Assembly (NCBI GenBank): GCA_022559845.1
Contig: CM040126.1
Location: forward strand, 126,022,886-126,086,885
DNA: 64,000 nt
DNA from: Amorphophallus konjac
Lineage: Eukaryota; Streptophyta; Magnoliopsida; Alismatales; Araceae
Reading direction: 5' to 3'
Shown: positions 42,028-55,262 of the stretch, piece by piece
Position numbering within the stretch: position 1 is the first letter of the stretch
How the letters are laid out: every line of letters starts with the position of its first letter
Notes under the pieces: generated by a model
Databases searched by the model: none
The model's input: the letters and a program-made list of their open reading frames with translations, nothing else
Told to the model about the DNA's origin: nothing
Translations under genes and position numbers: made by a program

Positions 42028-44295
42028 TTGAGCCCTTCAGCGGTACACCCCCTGCTGCCTTCCCCGGTACACTTCTTTGAGCCTCTCAGCGGCACGCCTC
42101 CTTGGGGCCTTCCCCGGTACACCCCTTTGAACCCCCGGGCGGCACGCTCCAGCCAACCCCTCGCCGGCACGCTCCGACCGCCGTCTCCCCGGCACGCCCG
42201 ACTAGGCCCTTCGCCGGCATGCTCCCCCCCTACGCTCAGCGACACGCCTGCACGTCCTTCACCGGCACGCCCGTTCGCCCCCCTCGCCGGCACGCCCGTT
42301 CGCGCCCTTCGCCGGCATGCCCGTTCCCCCCCTCACCGCGCAAGCTCGGCCAGACCCTTCGCCGGCACGCCCTCATTTAACCCCTTTTAGCCCTCCAGCG
42401 GCCCACTCTCTATCTTCAAAATATATATATATATATGTATTAATATAAAGATAATGATAATAATAATAATAATAATAATAAATTAATAAAAAAATATGAC
42501 AAATAAACAAACCTGAATATAATAGTAATAACAGTAAACGAAAAATGGAGAAATCATCCAGAATAAACACATAAAAGGGAAATAAGCAATAATATATATA
42601 TATATGCTTATAATTTAAAGCCCAGATAAAAACAAAAGATAAAACCCATGTTGCAGCCCCGTCTCTCCCGTGACCCTATGCTGAAGGAATAATAATGCCG
42701 CCCTCCTAGGTTGGGTCTGAATCTTGGGAATTATCCCAAAATAGCCACGACCTGATCTCGCCTCGGGCCCATATTCCGATTAAACCGGACTCGTTTCTCA
42801 GGCCGGATCCCTTCCGAGCCGCTACTAAAATTACCGCACGTTTTGGCAGACATTTGAACGGGTTCACCTCATTTTTGCCGCATTTCTATTATGGACTTGC
42901 GTCCGAACATGAAAAGGCCCGTGAATGTCCGACGTGGCCGATGGCTCCCATCCACATGGTCGTAATCCGGCATTGCTCTGGGCCAATAGTTTCATCAATT
43001 CGGACCCGTTCCATTGGGATTCATTCTCGCTCTTTCACTGAAATTGCCGTGAACTCGGCATGCATTTATACGGGGTTGTGCCTGTCTACGCCGTACCTTC
43101 AATACGGACCCTTGTCCGAATATCAAGTGGTCCGCAAGTAACCGACAGAAATCTGAATAAAACGAGATGGCTCCTGTCATCCCTGGACCCTATACATGGG
43201 AATATCAATAAGGCCTTTGTGGGCTGTGCTTGGACCTAGGGTCCGTCCCGATTATGGTCATTATCTGACCCACACCCTCGCCTATAGCTCGCTTCCTTCG
43301 AACATGTTTTGGTTTTAGAATCTAGTCCCGGGACTCTTCCCCGTTGCCCTCCGGCACCAGGAACATTAATGATGCCCACGCAAGCCCCGTTTGGACCGCG
43401 GGAGGCGCCCCAGTATGGTCCCGACTCGATCTCGCACCGGGCCAATAAATTCGCTAGTTTCCTGCTACACTAACCGAGATTTAACCGAATGTTTTCATGT
43501 CTCGAATAATATATATTTGTCGTATCCTGGCATACATAGTTCCAGGTCCTCCCGCGACGATTACGATATTCCCAATACCGGACACCCATCCGAACATTAA
43601 ACGGTCTCCTGAATGACCGACACGGAACGTTCGCTTCCCTAGACACAGGGCTTTCCAGCCGACTCAAGGGATACCCCCCGTTGCCCTTGGCACCAGAAAT
43701 ATTAATGACTCTCATGCAAGTCTTGTTTCGACCGCTGGGGGCCCACCGCAGTATGGTCGCAGCTTGCTCTTGCACCGGGCCAGCAGATTTATGATTTTCG
43801 ACCGCTCCAACCGAGGCTCAGCCGAACGTTTTCCGTTCTTCCGAACAATAAATTAGCCGTACCTCGCATACATGCATTCCGATTTTCCCGCGACAATCGC
43901 GATTTTCTCTGGTCGGACATTCATCGGAACATTAAATGGTCAGTACACGACCGACATGACCGTGAATGGTTTTCTTCTCGTCCTCGCGCGGGGATCTCAA
44001 TACCTCGTAATAGACCTTTCATGCAATTAATTTCATGCCCATGAGGCCCTGAATCCTGGCGATTAATCAAGGGTGTTCCCTCGTATGGGGGATGTAAATG
44101 ACGCCGTGACCTTTATGGCGCGGCGGGTTTTGGTCCCGACACGAACTACACAATCGTCTGACGAAGTCAGATCGAGCGCACCATGGAGCCCGAACAAATT
44201 GTCACTTAGTGACTGGCACGCCCACGCACTTAATAAACGAATCAACCATTCCCGAATAGAAGAGCATAATAGACGAATGAAAAGTGCGTCCACAA
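42028..44295 (+). repeat. LTR-like repeat in plus orientation (right copy)
   Basis: 42028-43233 duplicates 2371-3632 with small differences (for example the AT-rich part is shortened). 43234-44295 continues into sequence absent from the left copy and ends CCACA before a primer-binding site. 43234-44060 contains loosely repeated CGTTTTC...GAACATTAAACGGTC segments but no gene. This continuation identifies the family as an LTR. Confidence 0.65.
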
Positions 44296-44299
44296 GTCT

Positions 44300-44317
44300 G
44301 GCACGCCCGGTGGGACC
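44300..44317 (+). other. Primer-binding site of a plus-strand Ty3/gypsy element
   Basis: TGGCACGCCCGGTGGGAC, four bases after the LTR end. The internal region that follows has no coding sequence in this window. Confidence 0.78.
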
Positions 44318-44489
44318 TAAACCACCCTTCATCTCTTCGCCGGGATTTAGGGCCTCATGGCCTCCTAATTAACGATGTTTGCCTGCTTTGATGAATGGCA
44401 GGTGCTGTCTTCGCCTGTCCTTTGGGGAGAAAGCCAAACTCGGTGCAGCTTCGAAGCATATGCAGCTTCCAAGAATCATGGGGGTTGTT

Positions 44490-44905
44490 ATAAAAAAAAG
44501 GGAGAAGAGAAAGAGAAGAGAAGGGAGGGGAAATCAAACCCCCTTTTTTTTCCTCAAAAGGAAAGAGAAGAAAAGAATAAAAGAAGAAAAGAAGAAAAGA
44601 AGAAGAGAAGAAGAGAAGAAAAGAAGAAAAGAAGCAAAAGAGAAAAGAAAGAAGCAAAAAAAAAAGGAGAAAGAATTGGCAAGAGAGGGTTGTACGGCCA
44701 CGTCCGTCGAGACCCGTGCTGTACAAAGATTACCATTGTGGGGTTGATGCGGTGGAGCGAACCACTCATCCGCTCCCTGAGGGGTGAGCACTCCCTGCAC
44801 CTCCACCCTCGTCAATCATACAAGAAGAAGATAAGAGAAAAAAAAAGAAGAAAAAAAAAGAGAAAAAAAAGGGGAGAGAAAGAGAGAATAAAGGAAGAAA
44901 AGTTG
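44490..44905. repeat. GAA-type purine tracts
   Basis: Long AAGAAGAAAAG runs at 44490-44680 and 44818-44905 surround a short mixed stretch. The Lys/Arg-rich and Phe/Ser/Leu-rich frames here are artefacts. Confidence 0.8.
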
Positions 44906-45149
44906 GCCAGCATCGCCGACTAAAAGAGCAAGAAGAAACCCGACATCCCGCTCGACTCTAGGAGGCTCCGAGTCTGCGGTGCAATGACCCCGCTCATTCC
45001 TCCTTCCTACTGCCTCCATCCGGCATAAGACTGCCCCTTGAGTGGCTGTTAAAAGACCCGTCGAGCCATAATTGTAGCTTGGTGAATGGCTGCCCACTGT
45101 GGGGAGTGCTTTATAGCAATGAGGCCAAGAACGGCCACCACTCCCGAAG

Positions 45150-47770
45150 AGAGCATGCATATACCCCGCGATGGGGGATAAGAAGAAGATTATACCCTGC
45201 TACGGGGGCATAAAGGCAAAAAGAGAGATACACCCCATTCCCAAGGGGCACATGAAGAGAATCCGCCCCGACTGAGGGGCACAAAGCAAAAGCTACACCC
45301 CGGCTTCGGGGCATTTGAAGAAGAATCCGCCCTGACCTGGGGACATAAGAAGAAATAGAGTTGCACCCCGGATTAGGGGCATTTGAAGAAGAGAAATACA
45401 CCCCGATATGGGGGCACATGAAGCAAAAGACATACCCCGCCATGGGGGCGTAAGAAGAAAAGAATTCACCCCGGCCTAAGGACACACAAAAAGAGAAACT
45501 CACCCTGGCTTAGGGGTATATGAAGAAGGAACGTACCCCGGCCTGGGGGCATAAGAAACAAAAGCACACCCAATGCTAGGGGCATATGGAGCGGAATGCA
45601 CCTCACCCTGAGGGGCGTAAAAAGTATAAGAACACACCATGGCTTAGAGGCATTTGAAGAAGAAACATACCCCGCCAGGGGGCATAGAAGTCATGAAGAA
45701 TACGCCCCGGCTTAAGGGCATTTGAAGAAGTCACATCCCGCCTCGGGAGCATGAGAAGCAGCAAGAATACACCCCGGCCTAGGGGTATTTGAAGAAGAAA
45801 TATACCCCACCTGGGGGCATAGAAGCCATAAAGAATACGCCCCAGCTCAGGGGCATTTAAAGAAGCTATGTCCCGCCTTGGGGGCATAAGAAGAGAAGAA
45901 TACGCCTCGACCTTGGGGCATTCGGAGAAGGAGTACATCCCGGCCTCGGGGTCCATGAAGTAACATATATCACCCCCCGGGGGGCATCTGAAGCAGAACA
46001 CACAATATTCCCCTGCTTAGGGGAGCACGTGAAGAGAGAAATATACCCCGATGCGGGAGCACATAAGCATAAGAAAAGAGACTGCCCCGGCCAGGGGTCA
46101 TGAAAGAAGCAGAGTTGCACCCCGGCTCAGGGGGGCATATGAAGAGAAGTGTTACCCCACCTTGGGCATAAGAGGCAGAAGAATCAACCCCGACTCAGGG
46201 GTAACTGAAGAGAATTCCACCCCATCCCTGGGGGAGCATAAGAAACAAAAGATATACCCCACGTCCGGGGCATATGAAGCCAAGAAACACACCCCCGTCT
46301 CAGGGGTATTTGAAGAAGAAGCATACCTCACCTCGAGGGCCTAGAAGCTATAAAGAACATGCCCCGACTCAGGGGCATATGAAGAGAAGTCCACCCCGGC
46401 CTAGGGGTATTTGAAGAAGAAGCATACCCCGCCAGAGGACATAGAAGCCATAGAGAATACACTCCGGTTTAGGGGTACTTGAAGAAGCTACATCCCGTCT
46501 TGGGAGCATGAGAAGAAAAGAGAATCCACCCCGGCTTAGGGACCTTTGAATGAGCATACCCCAGGCTCGGAGTCCATGAAGCAACATGCGTCCCCCCCGG
46601 TGGGGACATCTGAAGTACAACAAACAACATCCCCCGGCTTAGGGAAGCATATGAAGAGAGGAATACACCCTGATATGGGGGCACGTAAACAAATCAGAAG
46701 AATTCACCCCGCCTCGGGTGCATAAAAAGTAAGACTACACCCCGCATCAAAAGCGGCAATACACTCCACTCTGGGGGCACTAGAAGCGAAATACACCCCG
46801 TGCCGGGGGCACATAAAAAAAAGGGATACCTCGCTCTGGGGCATCAGAAGCAGCAATACGCCCCACCTTGGGGGCATCAAAAGCAGCAATACACCCAACC
46901 TAGGGAGCACAAGAAGCAAACATTCCCCCCGGTGTGTCTGGGAGGAAGAAAAGAATTCACCCCGGCCTGGGGACACTTGAAGAAAGAAGCACATCCCACC
47001 ATGGGGACACATGAAGAGAACCCCTCCCGCCTCGGGAGTATAAGAAAGGGAAGAATACACCCTGGTCTGGGGGCTTTTGAAGAAATAGCACACCCCCTCC
47101 GTGGGAGACAAAGCTACACCCCAACCCGGGGACACATGCAGAGCATCCACCCCGCTCAGGGGGCAAAAAAATACACTCCGCCCTTGGCGCATAAGAAGCA
47201 AAAGCATCTACCCCGACCCAGGGCACAGAAACAAAGAGACATACATCCCGATCCAGGAGCATGAGAAGAAAGATATACTCCACCCAAGCGGCATTTGAAG
47301 AAACAACATACCCTGCTTCGGGGGCACAGAATCCGTAAAGAGATACACCCCGGCCTCAGGGGGGCATAAGAAGCAAGAGATACACTCCCGTGCCAGGGAC
47401 ATATGAAGAGAAGCACTCCTCCACCTTCAGGGGTAGAAAGAGAGCAGAATTCACCCCCGCTATGGGGGGGTATAAGAGACAAAATACACGCCCCGTACTA
47501 GGGGCATATGAAGAAGAAACATACCCCACCTGGGGGCATAGAAGCCGTGAAGAGTATACCCCGGCTTAGGGACATTTGAAGAGAGCTACACCCCGTCTCG
47601 GGGGTATTAAAAAAAACACACCCTGGTCTGGGGATATAGAAGCCAAAAAAATACACCCCGCCTGGGGGCACAGTAGCAAAGAGGCAAAACACACCCCTCA
47701 GGGGGGATGCACACCAAATGAGGCTACACCCCAACCTGGGGGCACATTAAGAGAAATACACTCCAGCACG
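45150..47770. repeat. Large degenerate minisatellite with CCCC...GGGG cores
   Basis: About 70 units of 35-40 bp follow the pattern (T)ACACCCCGCCTNGGGGGCATA plus AGAAGNAGAA-type purine spacer. Each core is a small inverted repeat (CCCC-N5-7-GGGG). Units differ widely in spacer. Frames on both strands stay open for long stretches because of the composition; none is a gene. Confidence 0.88.
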
Positions 47771-47799
47771 GAAGCGTTAATGAGAAAAGAAGAACAGAA

Positions 47800-49010
47800 A
47801 AGAAAGAAAAAAGGGGCACACGAGGCAGACGTGGTCTTCGAGCCCGCCTCATCCCATAAAAGAAGAGAAGAAAAAAAAAGGGAAGAGTCACGAGGCAGAC
47901 GTGGTCTTCGAGCCCGCCTTATCACACAAAAAAGGAGAAGAAGAAGAGGAAAGGGCACATGAGGCATACGTGGTCTTCGAGCCCGCCTCATCACACAAAA
48001 GAAGAGAAGGAAAGAAAGAATGCACATGAGGCGAACATGGTCCTTGCACCTGCCTCTCTACAAGAGAAGAATAGAAGAGAAAAAAAAGACATGAGGCGAA
48101 CATGGTCCCTGCACCCGCCTCTCTACACAAAAGAAGAAGAGAAGAATAGAAGAGAAAAAAAGAGACATGAGGCGAACATGGTCCCTACACCTGCCTCTCC
48201 ATAAAAGAAGAATAGAACAAGAATCACGAGGCAGACGCGGTCTTCGCACCCGCCTCTCTACACAAAAGAAGAAGAGAAGAAAAGAAAGAAATGATCACGA
48301 GACAAACATGGTCCTTGCACCTGCCTCTCCACAAAAAAAAGAGAAGAAAAGAGACATGAGGCAGACGTGGTCTTCGAGCCCGCCTCATCACACAAAAGAA
48401 GAGAAGAAAAGGAAGAAAAGACAAATGAGGCAAACATGGTCCTTGAACCTGCCTCTCCATAAAAGAAGAAGAGAAGAAGAGAAAGAACAGTCACGAGGTG
48501 AACATGGTCCTTGAACCCGCCTCTTCACACAAAAGAAGAAGAGAAGAAAAGAAAGTAAGAGTCCCGAGGCAGACACAGTCTCTGCACCTGACTCTCCATA
48601 AAAGAAGAAGAGAAGAAGAGAAAGAACAATCACGAGGCAAAGGTCTCTGCACCTGCCTCTCTGCAAAAGAAGAAGATAAGAAAAAAAAAGAGTCACGAGG
48701 CAGAAGTGGTCCCTGAACCCGCCTCTTCACATAAAAGAAGAAGAGCAGAACCAAAAGAAGATACATGAGGTAGACGTGGTCTTCGAGCCCGCCTCATCAC
48801 ACACAAAAAAGAGAAGGAAAGAAAGAATGCACATGAGGCGAACATGGTCCTTGCACCTGCCTCTCCATAAAAGAAGAAGAGAAGAAGAAAAAAGAGTAAT
48901 TATGAGGCGAACACGGTCTTTGCACCCGCCTCTCCACACGAAAGGAGAGAAGAAGAGAAAGAACAGCAACGAGGCAAACATGGTCTTTGTACCTGCCTCT
49001 TCAAAAAAAA
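47800..49010. repeat. ~60-80 bp tandem repeats with GAGGC...GCCTC hairpins
   Basis: About 17 units carry CATGAGGCGAACATGGTCC or CACGAGGCAGACGTGGTC, then GCACCTGCCTCTCC or GAGCCCGCCTCATC, then an AGAAGAAGAGAAG spacer. GAGGC and GCCTC can pair across ~20 bases. Non-coding. Confidence 0.9.
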
Positions 49011-49059
49011 TCTTTATGAGGTAAACTTTTACCTCCGCCCTCCAGCCACCCAACAAATA

Positions 49060-49092
49060 GAAACCAATCAGCATTCCGCCGATGGAGCATTA
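49060..49092. repeat. Left fragment of the 31-32 bp tandem repeat
   Basis: ATTCCGCCGATGGAGCATTA belongs to the array that resumes at 61188; the Sirevirus splits this unit. Confidence 0.8.
49088..49092. other. Sirevirus target-site duplication, left copy
   Basis: CATTA, identical to 61188-61192. Confidence 0.95.
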
Positions 49093-50135
49093 TGATAGGA
49101 TGCAAGGCCTGGATACAGAGGGGGGGGGTGAATGTATCCTGCTCTAAAATCGCCCAATTAAAACTCTAATGCTCAAGTATGCGGAATTAAAAGCAGTTGA
49201 TGAAATGTGCTGAAAATACTTAGAAGCAACTCAGCAAGACAACACAAATCTACTAGCTCTCACACGCTCCTAACCAAACATCTAAAGATCGCAGCAGAGA
49301 AAATAACATATAAGGAAAAACACACCACAAGAGAACACCAAGATTTTTAGGTGGTTCGGTCCAAAGACCTACGTCCACCCCTCACTCCAAACCGGAGTGA
49401 GGCTTCCACTAGCTAGGCTAGAAACTGCAGGCTCAGTCTGCAACAAATTGCTGCCACACAGCTTGACTAGGGGAACAACCTCCCCTGTTCCTCCCAACCG
49501 GCGGGACACCCCAAGTGACTCCCAGCCACTTGGAAACCAGAGACGGAAGTCTCTCTTCCTCCAGACCAGGAGGGAACACCTAGTCTTGCAACCACAAGAC
49601 CAGAACCGGAGGATCAATCCTCCCTTCCTCCAAACCAGAGGGAAACCTAGAGACCTAAGTCTCTCTTCCTCTGAAACCCAGAGGGAAGCACAGGTGACAC
49701 CAAGCCACCTGCAAACTAGAGGTCTCGGACCTCTCTTCCTCCCAACCGGAGGGAACCCGACCTCACACAAGAGAGTCGGAAGAACAACTGTTGAAGGTTT
49801 AAAAGGAAAAACAAAAAACGCAGCAACAGAAAGCTGGAAGAATAAAATGCACAAAGGCTCTCGCAGGAGCTGGCTGGCCTGGATTTGATCCACGGTCCAG
49901 CATAAACTGATCTTCAGTTAAAGCTTCCTTTGCTCTAGCTCTCTCTTCTTCTCACTCTTCTTTTTCTTCTCTTTCGCAGGCTCTCTCTCTGTCTCTTCTT
50001 TCTTCTTTCTTCTTCTTCTTTCTTCTTCTTCTGCTCACAGCCTCTCTGCTGCACTGTCAGTCTATCTCGATCACTCTTTCTCTTTCAGATCTGGTTATCT
50101 CTTCTTCTACTACTTATTTCAATGGACGGAGGCTT

Positions 50136-50145
50136 CTATTTATAT
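50136..50145 (-). promoter_or_regulatory. TATA box of the Sirevirus 3' LTR
   Basis: ATATAAATAG on the minus strand; the matching copy is at 58606-58615. Confidence 0.7.
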
Positions 50146-50308
50146 CAGGTTCAGCATGTGCTAGGGCGTGCTCTTTTCGATTCCCGCCCAAGCTTCAGTC
50201 CACGTGGTGACCTCTCAGCATCTTGGATTGCGTGCTAGATGCCAGCCTAGTGTCACGTGCCCAGACTCTGTAGGTTTAATGAAACAATACTTCAGTCGAT
50301 CAGCAGAA

Positions 50309-52463
50309 TGTATAGACTTAATGTAAAAGCAGCAGTGTACAGACTTAAAAGATGCAGCGTGATAAGCAACTGAATGTATATACTTTAGAACAGCAGATGA
50401 TCAAGTATGTACACTGAGAGTGTATAGACTTGTAACATGCGCTCTCAGTGTATAGACTTGTAACATGAATGCATTTTCATCACAAGATAGAATGTGTAGA
50501 CTTCTGTGAAGTGCATGAGAGAATCGGGTGTACAGACTTTGGGTGAAGCATGTAATGCAACACAGTGTATAGACCTGAAGCTTGATATTGAGTGTATATA
50601 GTTGAAGCTTATCAAACGAATGCATAGACTTCATGATAGCGAACGAGTGTATAGACTTAGTGTTAACGTGCCAGAGAAACCAGTGTACAGACTTCATGTT
50701 AACGTGCCAGACAAACTGGTGTACAGACTTCATGTTAACGTGCCAGATAAACTAGTGTACAGACTTGCTAAGCTTTCGCTAAGTCTGTATAGACTTGATG
50801 AAAGAGTCCTTGGGAAGGCAGTGTACACACTTGATGGCGTGAAGGAAAGAGTGTATAGACTTCATTTGAAGGGGATGAACATGTGCTGAAGTGTGTACAG
50901 TCTACAAGGATGGATGTTCAGACTTAACCTCTAAAGAGTATATACTCTGCTGAAGAACGTTAAGTCGAAGTACAAGCCACAGGTTGTATAGACTTCATAT
51001 GTGAATGCAACATTGTATAGACTTGAGAGAGACGCTGAATGAGACGGAGATGCTGTATAGACTTTACATGTGAATGCATATGCCAATGTATATACTTGAA
51101 AGCATGAGACGCTGACTGAGACGATCAAATGTACAGACTTCGAATCAAGGCTTGAATAGTAAATCAATGTCTAGACTTGGAACCCCAATCGCCAATGTAT
51201 AGACTTGCAGCTTGAACCAGTGTATAGACTCTGATGCAAATGAGAAGCCAATGTGCAGACTTCACAAAGTATAGACTTTCCAAACGACTGTACAGACTTT
51301 AGCCCAATCAGCGATGTATAGACTTTGAACATCTGAGGACCAGTGTACAGACTTTGTGAAACAGAGTCCAATGAATAGACTTGGCAGGTTGACCCACTGT
51401 ACAGACTTTGAAGCTGAAGACAATGTGTAGACCTGTGAAGCTTGAGGCCAATGTACAGACTTGGCGTTCCACTGTGGATGTATAGACTTTGGCAAGAGAT
51501 TGGTTGTACAGACTTCAACACAGCTGCGATGTACAGGCTTTGACAAAGCAGCGTTGTGTAGACTTGGCCAGAACGTAGGAATATGTATGAGTGTATAGAC
51601 TTGGCCAAGCGTAGGAAAAGATGTGGAGTGATGTGTAGACTTTACGTTCAACAGGATGTATAGGCTTGGAGGGTTCACTGATGGCTGTACAGACTTGGGC
51701 GTTGTATAGACTTGGAATGCCAAAGCCGTTGTATAGACTTGGCGAATGGCTTGAAACACAAGGACGCTGCTCGCTGTACATACTTGATCAAAGCAGCTGA
51801 ACAATGTACACACTTCCAATGTATAGACTCTTCCAATATGCAGACTTTGGCTTGGAACAAAGGTAAAGATGAGGAGTGTATAGACTTAACAGAGCCAGTG
51901 TATAGACTTGCAAACATGCATGAACAAGTGTCTGATGTACTGACTTGAACGCTTCGAAGGCCAACACAGCGATGTCTAGACTTTGAAACAAAGGCAATGT
52001 ATCGACTTTAAAAACCAAAGATAGTGTATAGACTTGATGCAGTTCCTCTTCCAATGTACATACTTTGATTCCCAAATGCAAAGCACACGATGCAAAGACT
52101 CTATACAGACTTCATGGCATGCAGCAATACACTGGACGATGTATAGACTTTACATTCAATATGCATGAGACCTTGTACATGGGCTGTACAGACTTAGTGT
52201 ATGCTAGCATGTGGATGTATGAACTTCATGAAATCAGGCAATGCTGACTGATGTAGACACTTGGCAGATAGAGTGAAGTATGAACTACCCTGTACAGACT
52301 TTAAGACTTAGTGAGCAACCCGGTGAATAGACTTGGCGATTGTGAGAGCATGCGAAGTACAGACTTTGTGTTGTGAACATAGACTGTACAGACTTGCTAA
52401 GTTGCATTAACAAATGGCATTGTATAGACTTTACGAAGAGCACACGTAGCAATGTGTGGACTT
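50309..52463. repeat. U3 array of the 11-mer TGTAYAGACTT (3' LTR)
   Basis: About 70 copies by eye of TGTATAGACTT or TGTACAGACTT and one- or two-base variants, all in the same orientation, average spacing near 31 bp with largely unrelated spacers. Bases after the motif are often TG or TTGG. The array fills nearly all of U3 upstream of the TATA box. Open frames with VYTL/SLYT or VYRL peptides result from the motif. Confidence 0.95.
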
Positions 52464-52690
52464 GGTGACTCACGCAGACAGATGAGTGAACACACTATGC
52501 CATGCTCATAGTTAATCAATGTACCAAGTTCTGAATGAGTAGTTCTGAATGAAGTAAACACATAAGACATCAATTTGTCATCATCAGAGCACACGAAAAT
52601 AATGTCATCATCAAAACATAAGTCAACACATATGACATCAAACATATGAGAGTTATAGTGTTTGTCATCATCAAAACATAATATCCAACA

Positions 52691-55262
52691 ATCTCCCCCT
52701 TTTTGATGATGGCAATACTATGAGTCTTATGAATGAAGGAAATGGAATATTCAGACTAGACTCATCAAAGTATTCTCCCCCTTTGACTTCATCAAAAAGA
52801 AAAAAACAATACTTTGATAATCTAGTGATGTCATATGAGACACCCAATATAGTTCAGCAGATGAGTGCAACATAATATCAGAAGCATTTAAATCAATTCT
52901 CCCCCTTAGTCAAACAACTTATGCAGTCATGTATATGCAACAAATACTCCCCCTTTGACATGGCAGAAGATATAGAGCTAATGCAGACATGCAACATGAT
53001 CAGACAATCTAGCACATTGTCCCCTTATGCATATAGTCTCTTAACCAGACCAGAGAATTCTGCCCTTATGATTCATGATGCAAGAGAAATCTACAAGGAT
53101 GAACTCTTGTTATCCAGAGACAGCAACTCTCATATATGACAACCAGTCTGAATCAAATCACAGTGATAAAGGGCAATAGGATGAGCAGATTCAACGATTT
53201 GTGAAAATTGAGATAATGAACTTTTCAGCAAGATACCAACTTCATAAAATCAAAGTCTTAAGTTCTGGATTCCTCCATCATAAAAGCTTATGAAACCTTG
53301 ATTGTCAGATATGGTTTAAGAATGATGTAAACTGAAATTTTTCAAAAGAAATTGTACTCATATCTGAACCAACACTTAATAAAAAAGAACTACAAGCTCA
53401 TATAAGATTCTAGTTCAACCAACGTCTATCTTAATTAGTTTACTTTCCATGACAGCCTTAAAAAAATATAAGTGAATGCTCCTGAATTTTACTTGTTCTT
53501 TCAGAATTTGATTTGCACTTGTTCAAATCTTTCTTTAATGAACAATTTTGGTTTATCAGCACCTTTTGACGTGGAGAGACACCTTGATCAGAGGTCAGAA
53601 TCCCCAGTTACTCAGTGTGACAACCGTATTGTTTCTCCCATTTTAGAGAGCAGAGGTAGCATTAAAAGTATCTTTGGCATGAGGATACACCTTGATCAGA
53701 GGCCAGAATCCCCAGTTACTCAATACAACTATGCCATTGCTCTGTCATATTTTTACAATAATTTCCAATCATCTCTTTAAACAGAGTTAACCATGGTACT
53801 TCATGACACAATCCTTTGGACAGGTTTCTCAGTAACCACAGTCATTGCTCTGTCCATACTTTTACTTATAAAGGATTCAGAACAAGTTAGTTATTTAGGA
53901 GCAACCACATACACTATATATCTCAATCAACGTAGACATGGATATCAACTTTTCAGATTTCAGAAAGTCTTACATGAATTTACATGAAGCAGACAGTTAA
54001 AGTTTATTAAGAGGTTGAAACAGATACTTTCAAGCTTCTTGTGACCAAACAAGAGTACATAAGACTTAAACCACATCCAGTTAACAAATGTTCTTAAGCA
54101 TGTATAATGGAAGGTTCCTCATTAAAGATATTTTAACTTTTATGAAGTAGTATTCAGGCTGAAGGTTTACTTCATATCTCAGCAGAGTAATTCAAGTGAG
54201 AATATTCACTAAACAGCATGATTCTGAAGAATTGTAGCAAATGAGCAACTCTTGAGCAAAGAGGTTCAAAGTTGACTGAATAGAGGAAAAGCTCTCATTC
54301 AGCAGATTTAGGAGAGACAAACAGATACCAATAAGGTATGCATTCAGATTATGAACAACTTCAGAAGTAGTCAAGAAATCATTTGATACCACTTTACATG
54401 ATGAAAATCACTGACACTTCAGATATGACAAGATTAATCATATAGCTGGAGAGGAACGGATTAAGCATGCTCTCCCTATCTATATGCAGTGACATTTCCC
54501 TTCCCCCCCTTTTTTTTGATTTTTCAAAGAAGTGATATGCTATGCAATGATTCCCTCTAACTAAAAACACTGAATCATCCTATATGTCATGTAGACAATG
54601 TAGATGATGAATGACTATGCAACAACAGATTTAACATGCTATGCAGTAAATCTAAAAATAGTTGAGTGATTTCAGATGTATGAATAATGCTCCCCCTAAA
54701 TGTATGCATTCAATCTATCTTTTTGACATTTTCAATGTAAAGAAATGCAATGCAATTAACTTCATGTATGCAGGGGCATGAAGTAAAATATTCACATGAA
54801 AATGTAGACATTCTTTGAAATGCAAATTTGACCCTTGGTACTTGGCGGAGAACTTGGCCTAAAAGATCATCTCACACATAGTAAGAACCTCTAGACAGAT
54901 TTCCTCTGCCCTTTAGTAGCTTTCCATTTATATACCAAGTGGTCATGCATGACAATGCAATACAAACAGTCCTATATGCATCAGATTTTCAATGAATGTA
55001 TGTCATGTGCATGTTTATGCCATTCTCATATATGCACACAGCTCACAGTACAAACAAGAAAGCCCACAAAGATCAATGCAATAGTCAAACCAATTAAAAT
55101 AAAACATGTATGCATGAAGCTATGACTTCTCAGCTCAACCATAATTTTCATTTGAACAGATTTGAGAAATTTACCTGAGTGGGGTTTTATCAACTTGGGT
55201 GCCTTGGTTTATTTCCCCCTTTTTATTCTTCAGCTTCCAAGGCACACCTGCAAGTTAGCACA
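52691..55262 (-). other. Pol-less 3' region with multiple polypurine tracts
   Basis: In element sense, purine tracts ending in GGGGGAGA-like cores lie at about 52692-52709 (adjoining the LTR), 52773-52787, 52897-52911, 52946-52959, 54498-54520, 54689-54700 and 55212-55225. Multiple PPTs before the 3' LTR are a known Sirevirus hallmark. No protein family is recognisable over this 2.6 kb, where pol would normally lie. Confidence 0.8.

Larger units (their letters stand above)
49093..52690 (-). repeat. Sirevirus 3' LTR
   Basis: 3598 bp. In element sense it holds U3 with the 11-mer array, a TATA box near 50136, then R/U5 with a pyrimidine/purine stretch and short repeats such as AGAGGTCTCGGACC. 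U5 includes the TTTAGGTGGTTCGGTCC-type segment often seen in Sirevirus LTRs (about 49347). Confidence 0.94.

Noticed and set aside
45111..48700. Many Ser/Phe/Leu-rich and Arg/Lys-rich frames on both strands
   Set aside because: Long only because the minisatellites avoid stop codons; no start context, conserved domain or consistent frame.
49369..49893. Frames of 163-174 residues on both strands in the Sirevirus LTR (also 57858-58335)
   Set aside because: They come from short internal repeats such as AGAGGTCTCGGACC and overlap U5; no domain is visible.
50401..51819. Reading frames with VYTL/SLYT peptides as a secreted repeat protein
   Set aside because: They are produced by the 11-mer in several frames and both strands, with stops scattered and no single frame kept.
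50309..52463. CRISPR-like array (short repeat with unique spacers)
   Set aside because: The repeat core is only 11 bp, spacers vary in length, the DNA is a plant LTR, and no Cas genes exist. It is a U3 repeat array.
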